A DNA stretch of 64,000 bases, from assembly GCA_019155185.1 (NCBI GenBank), contig CM032795.1, positions 21,957,295 through 22,021,294 of the forward strand, in the 5' to 3' direction. Under the pieces are notes generated by a model. That model searched no databases. It worked only from the letters and a program-made list of their open reading frames with translations, and had not been told where the DNA came from. The DNA comes from Beaufortia kweichowensis (taxonomy: Eukaryota; Chordata; Actinopteri; Cypriniformes; Gastromyzontidae). Below, piece after piece: positions 13,450 through 31,158 of the stretch. Made by a program: the position numbers and the translations under genes. Each line of letters begins with the position of its first letter. Position 1 is the stretch's first letter.

Positions 13450-15120
13450 CACGCTCACATGTATTTATATATTACACAGTTTGTACATATTACTGTATGT
13501 ATGAAACATCAGAAGTCATATGAAGCTCATAGAAAATGATATTGATTTGAAAGGACAGCAGGTGAACGTTAATGAATTAAAAATCAAAGAAATTCAATTG
13601 GTGGCATTCGGTGTTATTCACCCCGATGCATAAATTAATCCAACATTCAGACAAAATGTTGCTTTTTTAGTTAAAACACTATATTCATTTCTTATATTAG
13701 ATGCTGTGTGCATGCCTGTGTGTGGTTTAATAAACACAGGATGATGATGATGATGATGATGATGGGATTTCCTCAAAGAAAACATTTTTAAAGCTTCTGT
13801 CTGCATTCTGTGATAAAGAATTCCAGTTTTTCCAAACATTGTTGTGTAAAGACATGACAGAGATCATCTATATGCTTTTGTTTATTCTCTCGATGATGAT
13901 GATGATGATGATGAGACGGCGGTCCAGCACACAAATCAGATATGACAACTAGCAGGTAATCATTAATGAAACACTTCATATCTTAAAAAGGGAATGAAAG
14001 TTTGAGCTGTTGTGTATGTGTGAGTGTTTTATTCTCGACAAGATTTTATAATTATCATCATATACTGAATATTCAGCTTTTCTGTTCTGATGTTTTTCTA
14101 CTTCCATCTCATTTCAGGTTCATTGCACATGTACCAGCACACATCTAATGCACATTAATGGTAAGACAACATAACGACAGTCCACAAAACTACATTAATA
14201 TGATTGTGTTACCGCAAAAATCTTTGTTATTGTATATCAATTTAATTCTCTTTATAAAAACATATGTTTGTAATCTTTAAGTGTTGTTGTAGGAGACAAA
14301 AATAAGGCCAAAAATCCAAAGTATGATTGTTTAATATAGCATAATGATATACAAAGATCTAATATACCAAATACAGGTCAATTTAACATGATCTGAGATT
14401 AATACATTCTGTAGAAATATTGTTCATTAGTTTACTAATGCTGACAAATAATACCTTATTAAAAATGATATTCAACAAAATGCCATACGAATACAATGTC
14501 TGTTATAATAGCAAAGCATACGACTTTACACACAATTGAATGACACATTCTAGGAGACAAATGTATAAAACGTACGACTCGTATATACTGAGTCAGGTGT
14601 ATAAAATACTGAATCATTGTTATGAATTTACCTGAACACTGTCAGAAGTTTGTAACACTTCTCTGTTTCTATCAGACTGATTCATCTGAAATAGACATTC
14701 ACAAACATTACAATCAAACAGAACAATGTGATGATCATGTTTATATATTATATATTCATGATGTTTCTGCCCACAGGAGGAAAGAAGTCCTTAATGCTTT
14801 TCGTCTTTACTGTCTTGACTGGAGCTGCTCGAGGCATATTTCTGTAAATGTAGTGTAAAGACAAAATGATTAATAAACAGAACAAATTCTACAAAAACCA
14901 TTATGATCTATCAGCTGTTTACCATTAATATTGATAACTTTATCTACATGAAGAAAATGCACGTAAAACAGGACACACATACAGCACCACGTGTTTCCCT
15001 GTTTATAGCAACTACATATTTATTCAGTTTTGAATAAATCACACTTGTTTTATAAGTGTTTTCGACTGAATAAACAGATTATTCAAAAAAGCACACAGGT
15101 GAGATATTAACACATCACTG

Positions 15121-15260
15121 ACGTTACGTGACAGCCGCTATAGCACCGGAGATCCCGCCTTCCAGTAAAAAGAGCCAATCATCAACCATTAAACACTGTG
15201 ACGATAGTGTGGGGGAGGGACTTTGTACTTGCGTTGCATTCCAGACTCACGTACGTAAAG
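15121..15260. promoter_or_regulatory. promoter-like patch with CCAAT box, no gene attached
   Basis: Locally GC-richer DNA with AGCCAATCA at about 15173-15181, CCCGCC, and ACGT-containing motifs in an otherwise AT-rich gap. No splice-flanked coding sequence follows on either strand. It could be a relic promoter, a noncoding-RNA start or part of a repeat. Confidence 0.25.
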
Positions 15261-15758
15261 AATCGCTCCTTCTCTTAATTATAAAGAAACAAATGAAGTT
15301 TGGAGTCTTTATAAAAGATTGTACGCAACATTACTTGGTTAACAACCTTCTTTGTTGTGGTAAATGTTTTATTCATAAGTGTAGATTCTTGAAAACCACC
15401 CCTTCTTTTCCTCACGTCATAAATGTACCCTTTCAAGTAATAAGGCTATTACGTTAGCTAAACGAATTTAGTGACTCATAATATTTTATAACCCCTTTGC
15501 AAAGTTATGTAAATGTATTTTATTATTTTATTTCTATTTATTTATTATTATTTATTTTTATTGTAATACGTTTCACCTTGACTTTGTAATTTAAATTGAA
15601 TTACTGCTATACGGTGTATATACTTTATAGTTGTGTCTGCCTTATGTATTTGCAACTGTATATTTTGACATTTCTATTTTGGTTCATTTAAAGTCTGTTC
15701 GGTTTTTACATTTTTTGATTTTCTAAAAAAAGAATCGCTTCTTCACTTTAACCGTGAA

Positions 15759-15783
15759 TATGCGCATGCGCAGTTTACGGAAG
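15759..15783. promoter_or_regulatory. NRF1-like site next to ETS-like CGGAAG
   Basis: TGCGCATGCGCA is a palindrome that matches the NRF1 consensus (YGCGCAYGCGCR), followed within 10 bases by ACGGAAGT, an ETS-type core. Such pairs are typical of housekeeping promoters, but no first exon was found beside it. Confidence 0.4.
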
Positions 15784-16462
15784 TATTCTTTATAAGAAAA
15801 GCTGATTTAGAGACAAAAAATCTTGCATTAAATCACATGATTTAATGTGTTTTTTTAACAAAGATCAGTAGAAAAAAATGAATGCCATTTTAGTCATGAA
15901 CTGAAATTAACATGAATTCATGAACTGTGTGGATATGATGTTTTATTTTCAGTCTGTAGGTCAGAAGTCGAGATAAATAGAGACTGAACAGCAGAAACAC
16001 ACTCCACTGATGAATGATTTATTTAAAGAGTTAAAGAAAACCCAAACAAACACAAGAGAAATGGACACATGACTGAGAATCAGATCACCCCTAAACATCC
16101 ACTCAACAGTTATTTCATATTAATTCAGGAAAACAAGCGTTTGTAATAAATAGAACATAACTGGAAAAGTAAAACATAACACAGCAATCATGTTCACATG
16201 CATTCAGACAAAATCCTTCAGTGTTCCGGAAGATTCCTCAAAGATTACAGTACAAAACACAGCTGAATCAAGTGAACAGTGTAACAGGTCAGAGGTCATA
16301 TGAAATGTAGTTTCAGGCATCATTGAAACCTGAAGAATCTGGGTGACTCGATTTAAACCAAAAAAAATCCCTTCATCAAATCCAGAATCCATAAACTCTA
16401 TAATAGTAATATATAACATTAATATGCAAAATAGCAACAAAAGATAATTATTGTGATTCTTA

Positions 16463-16468
16463 TTTATT
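16463..16468 (-). terminator. candidate poly(A) signal of lmbrd2
   Basis: TTTATT on the plus strand gives AATAAA on the minus strand, about 240 bases after the lmbrd2 stop. A second AATAAA is at 16018-16023. Either could be used. Confidence 0.45.
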
Positions 16469-16704
16469 TCCCTTTTCAGTCAAAGATCAAGAGAATCATC
16501 ATCACTAACAGAGAAACAACCATCATGTGTGTAAAAGTGCACAATGCACACTGTGTCCGTGTGTGTTTTGGCTTCATCAGGAAGTTCAGAGGTCAGTCTT
16601 CTTTACACACACAAGCATTACAGCTGTCGTCTCTCACCGGATTCTTCTGAAGGACTAGAAAGTTTATAAAGTGCAGAGTTTCACTTTACAGTCATCCTTG
16701 TTTT

Positions 16705-21845
<5,141 letters not shown>

Positions 21846-21858
21846 CCTGACCGCTGTT

Positions 21859-21890
<32 letters not shown>

Positions 21891-21910
21891 TCGCCATTAA
21901 TACAGGTGTG
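21846..21910 (-). other. lmbrd2: lmbrd2 5' UTR part of the first coding exon, with short uORF
   Basis: A good acceptor (GTTGTTGTTGTGTTCACACAG) ends just before 21910. The leader contains ATG-GCG-AGT-GTG-TGA, a four-codon upstream ORF, then a (GA)n run, then the main ATG at 21845. The main frame is also open upstream through the GA run without a further ATG. Confidence 0.5.
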
Positions 21911-22727
21911 CTGTGTGAACACAACAACAACACTGATCTGATATTTACAATATCTTCATCTGAGCTTTAGTATAGTGCTAGTTCAGCCATGAATCAAAGC
22001 AAATGCTCAAACGTTTAGCCTCATTCTTTTATAACATTATTTTCTCTGTTTTAGGATATCAGTAAATTTATCAAAACAAAATTAACTATGAAAAATAATA
22101 AACAAACTAATTAAAACTATGTTGGAATTGATCATCTTTAACATACTTTAGACAGAACTGAAGGAGTTCTAGTTTCCTAAAGAAAAGTTTTTTTATTTTT
22201 ACACAATTATATTTCTGTCTAGGAAACTAATTTCATTTAATCAAACCCCTTTAGATCGCATTTCAGTTAGTGTATGAAAGAAAGAAATATTGCAATAAAC
22301 CAGAATGTAAACACTTCAAAATCACTCTAAATAGTTCAATTAAACAGATGTTTTACTTCTAAAAATACTAAAAATACTTTCTTACTAAAAATACATGAAA
22401 TACATAAAGTTTCATAACCCGAAACACTATCTGAACTAAACTTTATATCGGTTTGATGTTTATTGAAATGATGAAATGATTTATTGATTATATAGGGTTT
22501 TTTATTGCTATTGAACATAAAGATAAACAACAACATGCCAATATACAATTTGCATTACAGCATTTAAATAGACACAGGAATATACATCTATAATTATGAA
22601 TAAAAGAGTTATTGATTATGTAGTTGAATAGATGACACGTAATGATTGCGTAATGAACAGCAGCGTCACAGTTCTTATCTGCTGCTCGTCTCTTTAGTGT
22701 TTAATAGAAACATCTGCACGATAACTT

Positions 22728-22910
22728 ACATGTAAAAACACAGTCTGATGTATCAGGAGAAAATGTTCCGGTTCAGTTGATCACAATAATCCCATCTGCC
22801 CGTGTCAGTGAAACAGCCCGTGTTATTTGTGTACAGAACCTCTAGACGACACACGTCACTGAGCGGAGCGCTTCCGGTGCGCGCGGTGCATCATGGGACA
22901 TGCGGTTTTT
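22728..22910 (-). promoter_or_regulatory. lmbrd2 promoter and non-coding first exon
   Basis: CpG-rich patch. On the minus strand it reads TCCCATGATGCACCGCGCG, close to the ZNF143/THAP11 SBS motif, then ACCGGAAGCG, an ETS/GABP-type site, then TGACGTGT. A donor GTAAGTTATC at about 22729 would end a non-coding exon spliced to the acceptor at 21911. Factor binding is inferred from motif likeness. Confidence 0.5.
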
Positions 22911-22992
22911 ATCCCTGCGTCTGTTAAAGAGTCTAGTTTATTTATGTCAGAAGAGAATTAAATAAAAACAACAACAATCAAAAAAATGTAAG

Positions 22993-22998
22993 ATCTTT
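22993..22998 (-). terminator. minus-strand poly(A) signal facing the lmbrd2 promoter
   Basis: TTTATT on the plus strand (AATAAA on minus) lies about 100 bp upstream of the lmbrd2 promoter. It would terminate a minus-strand transcript coming from 23.3-23.6 kb. Confidence 0.35.
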
Positions 22999-23297
22999 AT
23001 TGTGATCTTTAAGATCTTTATGGTACAATACAATTCATATTTGGGGTTAAAGACAAGATAAAAAAGGCATTAGAAACAATAAATTTCAAAATATAGTGAA
23101 ATGTAAATGAATAGGCTATTTAGTAAATGATAAAGCAGTACTAAAAACTTGTGTTGACAAGTAAGCTGATCCAAATAATAAAAACATTCCTTTATCTGCT
23201 GAAATAATGAATGTTAAACAACACACAAACACATGGTTTCTTGCATTGACATGGTTTCTCTTCTGTTGTTTTGTTGTAGTTGATTTTCAGGTCCAGT

Positions 23298-23561
23298 CTA
23301 GATGTTCAGAAAGGCCCAGATTGAAAGGTCATCTGCCCACAGTGAGCTCAGGAGTTGAACACACACCGCTCGGTCCTCCAGCAAACACTGCACCTGAACC
23401 ATCACATCCAAACTGAGATTCTCCAGTAATCTCACACATATCTCCCAGTCTTCAGACTGCGTGTTCCCAACACAATCCAGCAGCAGAGAGCTCAACACAT
23501 CAACACACTGGATCCAGATCTCAACCTCCATCTTCATGTATATGGAAGGTATGTCCAGCAT
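23298..23561 (-). CDS. unrecognised minus-strand reading frame, possibly a terminal exon
   Basis: An 87-codon frame rich in Leu, Val, Asp and Glu (VEIWIQCVDVLSSLLLDCV, then LLENLSLDVMVQVQCLLED) that looks like an alpha-helical, HEAT-like segment rather than random sequence. An AATAAA lies 300 bp downstream on the same strand. The upstream boundary is unclear: a weak acceptor-like GAAG precedes ATGGAGGTTGAG. In the human order this slot would be SKP2, NADK2 or RANBP3L, but it resembles none of them that I can recall. It may be a relic or chance. Confidence 0.25.
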   Translation of the reverse strand: MLDIPSIYMKMEVEIWIQCVDVLSSLLLDCVGNTQSEDWEICVRLLENLSLDVMVQVQCLLEDRAVCVQLLSSLWADDLSIWAFLNI

Positions 23562-23988
23562 GAGGTTAGTGGGACGGTCAGTTCAGGATTAGGAATGTAA
23601 CAGGTGTACTGGTGCTTAGAAAAGCCATCTGTGTGTCCTCTGATCTTAATGCCTTTCTATAGCAGACGGCATAAAGCTCCTGATAAATATACTCTTTATG
23701 ATTTAAGAGTCATTGTTTTCTGTACTTTTATCATGTTGCTGCTTCCAATGCAAGATACCATGGTACAGTCTAGTCTCAGTATCAGATGGTCAAAAGTTTG
23801 GACACTCTGTTATTGCTGTTTTTCACATTTTGGTTTTAAATAATAATAGAAATGTTTTTTGGCATGGTAGTCCAATGCACTTCAAATGATACCATTGTAC
23901 TATCACATGGTAAATGAAAAATGGTCATAGAGTTAAAATGAGCCTAGTCTAGTTTAGCGTTATTTATCCACTTGGTGGCGATATTATA

Positions 23989-24121
23989 CCCAGAATCAGA
24001 TCAGAATCGAGGAATTTGTTTTAGTGTCAGAAGCTCCACAGTGTTACAGAATGACAGCGACAGGACAAGACACAGATGATCAAAAAGAATACTATACAAA
24101 TATAGAATATAGACAATGTGC
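23989..24121 (+). repeat. dispersed repeat (GAGGAATTTGTTTTAGTG family), copy 1
   Basis: Shares about 120 bp with 59705-59815, including GAAGCTCCACAGTGTTACAG. The second copy extends further 5' with GAATGAGCTTTATTGTCAGG, typical of a fish SINE-like repeat. Confidence 0.65.
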
Positions 24122-27100
24122 AAAAATAGCAAGAAAAACAATATATAATAAGACAGTTTGAATGCACATTTATGATATGAAACATTTATACATCTCTCAT
24201 GAGGCTTTTTGCACATTTATGAGCACTTATTATAATGTTAAACATTTTAATTTTGTTTCAGCTCTCTTGTGCCATAATCATCATGCAGCTCTTTATTTCT
24301 TCCCACGGCAGTTTACTTACAGAAATCAGAAACCCTACAAGGACCTTAAACTGCTATTGTCACACCAGCCGTCTTTCTATTCACCCTATTATAAACCGCT
24401 ATTGTGAATGCTTGATTATTATATGAAATACATAAAAGCAGCTCATGTAAAAGTGAAGGAACACGCTCATACACTCCTGTCAGGAAAAGAAACCTAAATC
24501 ACACAGTTTAACAAAAGCTCATCTGGTATCTGATCCGGATTAAACGCTCGGCACCAGACAGTCTGATCAGAAATAAATTAGAAAGCATTCTTACCAACAC
24601 AATAACCAGTACAGACTTTAGTTATGTTTAGTTAAACCAGGTTTAGTTATGTTATTTTGGACCTCAATGAATCCAAATGTGTGGTTTTATATTTGTTAAA
24701 ATGATTGTGATGTTAGTTTCATAAAATCCTTGACTGTAAATATCTTTTTAGATCTTTAGCCCCAGACCTCCCAAACAAATCCTTTGGGTAAATATTGTGC
24801 GTTGTGCTGGTTAAAGATCAGTGAAAACTACAACTACTAGAATGTAGAAACGAGTGCAGACAAACTTGACTGTTGTTTCTTATACTGTGAAGCTGTAAAA
24901 GCTTTTGGTCTAAAGCCATGTGCTTAAAAAAGTACAAAAGTTTTGTACACCAATATAAAGACACATACATTTCTGTCCAAAACTACAATTGTACTTTTTT
25001 ATTTTAAATGAACGAAAGAGTTTCACTGTGAAGGAAAGCAGTCATCAAGCATCATGGGAACTCTATAACACTATTATACCTCCCAGATGGATCCAAGCGT
25101 GAGTTTTCATTAGAAGTGTCAAAAGGGAAAAACCCCTGAAACATTTAACCCTGAATACCCCACAGAACCGTAATTACATCAAAGCCTTTATCTTAAAAAA
25201 TATAAATATAACATGCAGTTTTTGCAGCTACATTATTTCCAAACCTCTATTGAGATTTATGATCTTTAGTATACAGTAGCAGTCAAAGATTTAGACACAA
25301 TTGACAAAAATCTTTCTCATGATGTTTTTCATAGTGTTAAGTTCATATAAAATGTGGGAAAAACATCTAAACAACAGAGTAAGTGTTTATTAAACCCTTG
25401 ATTGGTTCTGTATATGTGATCATAAGTAGCACGGGTATATTTGTGACAATAGCAGTGCTAAGGACAAACTTAAATGCGATTTTCTCAATATTTGGATTTT
25501 TTTTGCACCCTCAGTGTCCAGATTTTCTAATAGGTGTAAATCAGCCAAATATTGTCCTATCCTAACAAACCATACATCACTGGAATGCTTATTTATTCAT
25601 TTATAAATCTGACCTGAGATCAGCAGTGCTGATTTTATTTAAAGCTTGATAACTGGTCCAGAAACAACATTTTTGTGAGCGTGCACCTTGATATCCTTAC
25701 GTCTATTCAGAGTAAATGTACTCGGCTCTCCTTGTCCTGCGAGTGCAGTAAATGAAGAGGTTGTGTTTGAAGTCTGATCCTGGGAACCCCGTCTCACAAT
25801 AGCACACAAACACAAAGCCGGCCCTGAACTCCCACAGTTCCCACTGTATCTGTTCTCTGGAGGCTGGAGAGAGAACGGATCGCATCACCTGCCCCAAATA
25901 CAGAGCTCTCCCCGGGGATACCCCCACCCGGTCTCACTGCCCTCAGATACACACAGAGAGGGATTTTAAAATCGACATCACCTTTACTGCTAGTGTGTTG
26001 TGGATGGTTGCCAGGGTGTTGCTATGCAGTTTTCTAAGGTGTGTTCACCACATTGCTGGGGTGTTGCTAAGTGATTGCTTCCTGGCCCAAACCAAAAGAG
26101 CCCAAGTCTCTATGAAGGAGTCAGTGTGTTTATCACTGTTCTGTAAAAAATGATTTTCAGGCTGATACACAGTGTTAATAAACTGTGTTTAGGGTTTATT
26201 TGATCTCTTATTTATTATTTACTATTACAAAAATGTTGTTTTTTTAGATCTGAAAATAGAAAATCCATTTTGCTTCAGTTACACTAGAAATGTTCAATGA
26301 TGTTACATGCAGTATATGTTTCTTTTCACCACATTATACTGATTGGCTTTTTGAAGTTTAAAAGGAAACTGTGCTGGTACACGTCCTGTCAGCTAAAAGA
26401 AGCAAGACAATTAGGATGTCAATGAATCTTCCAGTCGGCATGCGTTTCCTAGTCGTGTCTGTTGTGTCTGCTCCATGGAAACTGCAGATCTATAGTTCAT
26501 AGTTCAGTTCAGCTCCTCATTCACACGGCTCCTTTTGTCATATTGAGTAAAGCTCCTGATTCGTCTCATGTCCCGCTGTGAGGTGAACTCTGTCAAACAC
26601 TCACTTCAAATCTTTTTTTCCTACTATGTTTTATGATTATTTCACCTTCTCTCAAACTCTTTTATTTCTGCTGCTGTGCTCGATTTTGGCCTTTTGTGTT
26701 TAGAAAGAATAACAATCCTAGTTCTTCATTATTGTCCTGTTGTGACTGGAAATAATCACATTTATGATAATATTTGACTGATTGTTTTTTTAATTCTCAA
26801 AAGACAGAGAACCGCTTTATTATTTGACATGAAACTATAATATTAAATACCATTTTCATCACAGGCCATTTAAAATCACAACATAATCGCAACATGATTG
26901 AATGGGATTGTAAAGTATCTAGTATGATCAGGAGATTGATTTACCTCACTGTTCTGCTGTTTGTTAAATATATTTCATGGTTATTGTTTTATATTATTGT
27001 GTGTATTTGGCATTTGATAATAAATCTATGGAATAATAATAAATGGAGGATCTGTTCATTGTCCTCAGATAATGAATCGAGTGTCAGTGGTTTTGATGTA

Positions 27101-28200
27101 GTTGTGGGTCATTGTGGTGTGAATGAATGTGAAATGATCTCTCAGTTTGACTCTGGCTCAGGGACACACCATTATTTTATAATGATCCTCATTCAGAGAT
27201 TCCAGCAGAATTATTCCAGAATCATCACCTGAACCACCTGAAACACATTCTCTCTCGCTCTAAATCTAAACTCAACTGGGACTGTTTGAATGTATTATAC
27301 TCATAACAATAACTTCATCTGATCTGTTCCTGTTTCACAAGAACATTAAGAAGCAAACATCCAGGATACTAACAGTATGATAAAACTGATTTCCTGGAAG
27401 AACAGAGACAGTGCAGATGAGAGCGAGACAGAGAGAGAGATTTTTTATCTGATCACTGGCCAGATTTACTCGAGTCTCTTGATATGAAACACAGAAACAT
27501 CTCACTTGTGTACCATTTTAAATTCTAATTAAAGTGACACTGCAGAAAATATTTTGCTTTGAATATAAATTCTCCATCACACAAGTGAGGTCAAATAGTA
27601 TTTTCATCACTAGATTTGCAAGAGATATTTCTGTGAACAGAAATTTTTGTGAATGATCTTTAAAATGTCTTTTCTTTTCTAGGGTTAAATATTTCTTCCG
27701 TTCCCTTTTTGTTTTGAAGTAACACTTAAACATATTTTGCCCTATTGTGTTTTTCATTTATAGTTCTTATTATACGATATGATTCATGAAAAGAATAAAT
27801 GTATGTCTTCCTGATTGTCTTAAAAATGTCATATTTTTGCTTTTCAGGTGACATCAATCAACCTTCTCTCCTCCAGTCCTTCATGTAACACCCACCTGTC
27901 ATGATGCAATCAATTCCTGAAGGATAAAATCAAGTCCCGCCCTTCATGTCAGAATACGGAAGTAAATGTAACGTTAATGACACATATGCTTGAGTTTGCA
28001 AGAATTATTTCAACATGATCAGTTCCAAAATCGTATTTGTTCGAGTTAGAATTACTAGAATAACTTATCTTGTGTCATTTTGTTTCTTCAGCTGTGTCAC
28101 TTTTGGCCTTGTGGACTTAAATAAACGCAGAGATGAATGATGTGTGTGTGTGTTCATGTGGTTTTCTGAATGATCCTCCCATAAGGAGTTGAGCTGGCGG
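24122..28200. other. repeat-rich gap between lmbrd2 and slc1a3
   Basis: Mostly AT-rich DNA with fragments of dispersed repeats (about 25268-25380 matches the element at 16826 in inverted orientation). Apart from the reading frame at 25703-25927, nothing with coding character was seen. The 112-codon plus frame at 26894-27232 is AT-rich with no exon structure. Confidence 0.5.
25703..25927 (-). CDS. unrecognised minus-strand reading frame
   Basis: About 74 codons ending at a TAG, with protein-like composition: VMRSVLSPASREQIQWELWE, FRAGFVFVCYCETGFPGSDF and CTRRTRRAEYIYSE. The first codon is GTG, not ATG, and an in-frame stop lies two codons upstream, so a real exon would need an acceptor within the frame. 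Local GC content is higher than in its flanks. I do not recognise it. It could be a decayed exon or part of a repeat. Confidence 0.25.
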   Translation of the reverse strand: MGVSPGRALYLGQVMRSVLSPASREQIQWELWEFRAGFVFVCYCETGFPGSDFKHNLFIYCTRRTRRAEYIYSE

Positions 28201-28408
28201 TTCCTCCTCTTCTGTGTGTGAAAGAGCTCCTCTCTTTCATCAAGCTCCGCCTCTTCTCTCCTTCCCCCTGCTCTGTGATTGGCTCTTCCTCGTCTATCTT
28301 CCACACTCCCTCCACGCTCTTCCAAACTCTTCTCGTTCCCTTCAAAGTACACACTTCTGTCCAGTCATTATCTACTGGAGGAGCTGCTCAGAAGTTCTTC
28401 ACTGTGAT
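28200..28408 (+). other. slc1a3: likely 5' non-coding exon of slc1a3
   Basis: A GC-richer, CT-rich stretch that ends at a strong donor (GAT/GTGAGTATG, exon end 28408). No ATG-led frame continues across the junction. The next acceptor (TTTGTTTGCAG, exon from 29240) carries the slc1a3 start codon. The true transcription start was not determined. Confidence 0.5.
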
Positions 28409-29264
28409 GTGAGTATGCAGTTTGTTATTCTTCTGAACTCTTTTGGACCATGTGGGACCGTGTGTGTGTGTGTGTGTGTGCAGTCGTGTTTGGTCTGGCT
28501 GTTATCTGAGCACACGTGGAGCAGCAGGACGATGGCTGCTGCATTAGTTGCTTGTTTTCAGCATCTGGGCTCACTTTCAAAAGCTCGTGTTGACCTTAAA
28601 TCTCCTCATGAGATCTCTCTACTACTGCACTTACAGCGTTTGTGGTGTGTGCAATAGATAAAACAAACTAGAAAATTGATAAAATTAACATTTATAAGAG
28701 ACTATTATAAGAGTATTGACTATTTATAAGAGACTATTATCTAAAACACAATTGTTGGAGATTGAGAGCTATTCTTGCTCCGGCATAGTGAGTTATTACT
28801 TTGAAATACTTGCAGTGTAAAAACTTTGCTGTGTGTGTTATTATGCAATGTGTGTGCACCTGAAATCACAGAGTCTGTTGTGTTATTAGTTTTGTAAGTA
28901 ATTAGACTGTTAGACATTGAGTCATTTCATAAACACTTGAATCTAAAGTGACACACAAATGAAGAACTTGAGTTGTGTGACATTCTTTTTAAAAACAAGT
29001 ACAATCATCTAATCTTCCATCTCTGATGGTTTCTATTACAAATACTGTTATGAACCATTATGTGTGTTTCTGTGTGGATTTAATGGTGTTCTGCTGGTTC
29101 TCCTCCACCAGTTAACATCCCACCACATCACCAGTGGAGACCCACAGAGACCATTTCAATGATAACCAGAAAGTCCAGTAGAGTCTCGCTGATGGTTCCT
29201 GGTGTTGGTGGTTATTTGTGTGCTTGTGTTTGTTTGCAGTTTTAAAGCATCTGGTGAGTCGGGA

Positions 29265-31084
29265 ATGACTCAGAGTAACGGGGAGACGCGCGGGCGCGCG
29301 CAACAGCTACGGGACGGAATCACCGCGCGATCGCGCAGGGCGCGTGCAGCGGTACGGAACGTCACGGCCGATGACGTCAAAGGGTACTTCCGGCGAAATG
29401 CGTTCGTCATTCTCACAGTTGCTGCAGTTATTATTGGTGAGATTATGTGTGGATGATAAAATACAATTGAGTAATGCATTTCGACAATTAATTATACATA
29501 ATATTATTGAACACAAAATGATTTTAAATGATTTAAAAATCTCTCTCTATATAAATATAATTAAATACAAAATGTTTATAAAGTCTATGCTGATTTGTCT
29601 ATTATATATTATGGCTCCATAGCATATATATATATATACACACACACAGTTGTAATATTTACCAGTTGGACTATTTTAGAATTGCACAATCATGACTTTT
29701 AGTCACTTCACTTTAGACAAAAAGAGCAAAATAAATACATCTCAAAATCACTCCTCAATATTTTCCAGCACTGATGAAAGGAAGTATAATGGGTTTGGAA
29801 TGAGTAGGTGTGCTGTTACTTTAAATGTGATTGTACAGGAAACGTTATTTCTCTTGGATTATTTATGGATGTTTTGTTAAGGTGCGTGTTGTGTTTGTGT
29901 CACAGGTATAATCCTGGGCTTTGGACTGCGGCCGTATAAAATGTCATATCGAGAAGTGAAGTATTTCTCATTTCCCGGAGAGCTGTTGATGAGAATGCTG
30001 CAGATGCTGGTGCTTCCTCTACTGGTGTCCAGTTTAATCACAGGTCTGAACCAGTATGGCACCACCAGTCACACACACACACACACAGATAAACAGATGC
30101 TGTGAACAGACTCAAAACCCTGTTTGTGTGGTCAAAGCTTTTGTTCTGTCATCCGTTTCAGTATAACAGTGTTCCTTGTTTCCCTTTTATTTTGAAATCT
30201 TCACGGCTGATCCATCTGTTCTGTGTCTTGAGAAAGGTTACCGTACGTTCTCATGTTGGGGTTCAAATGACGGAGGGAAGGGGTGGAGCAGGTGGGATTG
30301 TGTGTGAGGTCGGTGTTTTGATGGTCTCTTTCTAAACAGGCAAGAGGTCAAGGGTCAAAGTGACCACATGGAGAAATGAACAAAGCACTCTTTGTGGATC
30401 TCTCTCTTTCTTTTTGACTTTCTCAAACTCTCTTTCTGTGCATTTACTGCCATATAAAGGAAGTCAGGAACTTTTTGATAGAATAATGGCTTCTAGATTT
30501 ATATATTGCATAGAGAACCTTTATGTGACATCCCCAAGCTGTTTATTATTTTAATCCCTTGAACCACCTGTCTTATAGAGACTACTTTCACTATTTAATT
30601 TAATACATTCATTTACATCTGTTTGAGTCAGAAATATATCACATTATGAAGGTAAATAGCTCGCAAACACCATTTTATGTTGGTTTATGTTTGATTTTCT
30701 TCAGACATGTGCTGTTTGTCTGTGTCTTGCACATGGTTTCACAGTCACAGAATATAAATGACACAGTTGAGTTCCACACGCAACATAAAAACACAAATAC
30801 AGCCATGTGTGCTTATTGAGTCACACAAACCTGTAAATGCCAACAAGGACAAACATATCACAATCTGTGATGCTGATCATTTAGCAGATGAGTGTTTAAG
30901 AGAGAGATTTGTGTTGTTTTGATTATTGTATTCAAGTCCGTTGTGACCTGAGGGGATTCACACAGAATCTCACACAACCTGTCAAGAACATGTTTACATC
31001 TAAAGCTTCATGACATTATACTCTATTCATGAGAATAAGCGCGGAGGTTATGCTTGTTAGGGCAAACCTCTTTAACAAATAGAT

Positions 31085-31158
<74 letters not shown>

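Larger units (their letters stand above)
13450..16460. other. tail-to-tail intergenic region, repeats and promoter-like patches
   Basis: No exon was recognised. The region holds two (GAT)n runs (13740-13764 and 13891-13914), AT-rich unique DNA, and two GC-richer promoter-like patches near 15121-15200 and 15760-15785. In human the equivalent interval holds IL7R, CAPSL and UGT3A genes; none is visible here. Confidence 0.55.

Noticed and set aside
13450..16460. Possible il7r, capsl or ugt3 gene expected from human synteny
   Set aside because: I looked for EF-hand, cytokine-receptor and glucuronosyltransferase-like exons on both strands and saw none.
26894..27232. 112-codon plus-strand hydrophobic frame
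   Set aside because: AT-rich composition, no splice context and no family likeness; consistent with chance in AT-rich DNA.
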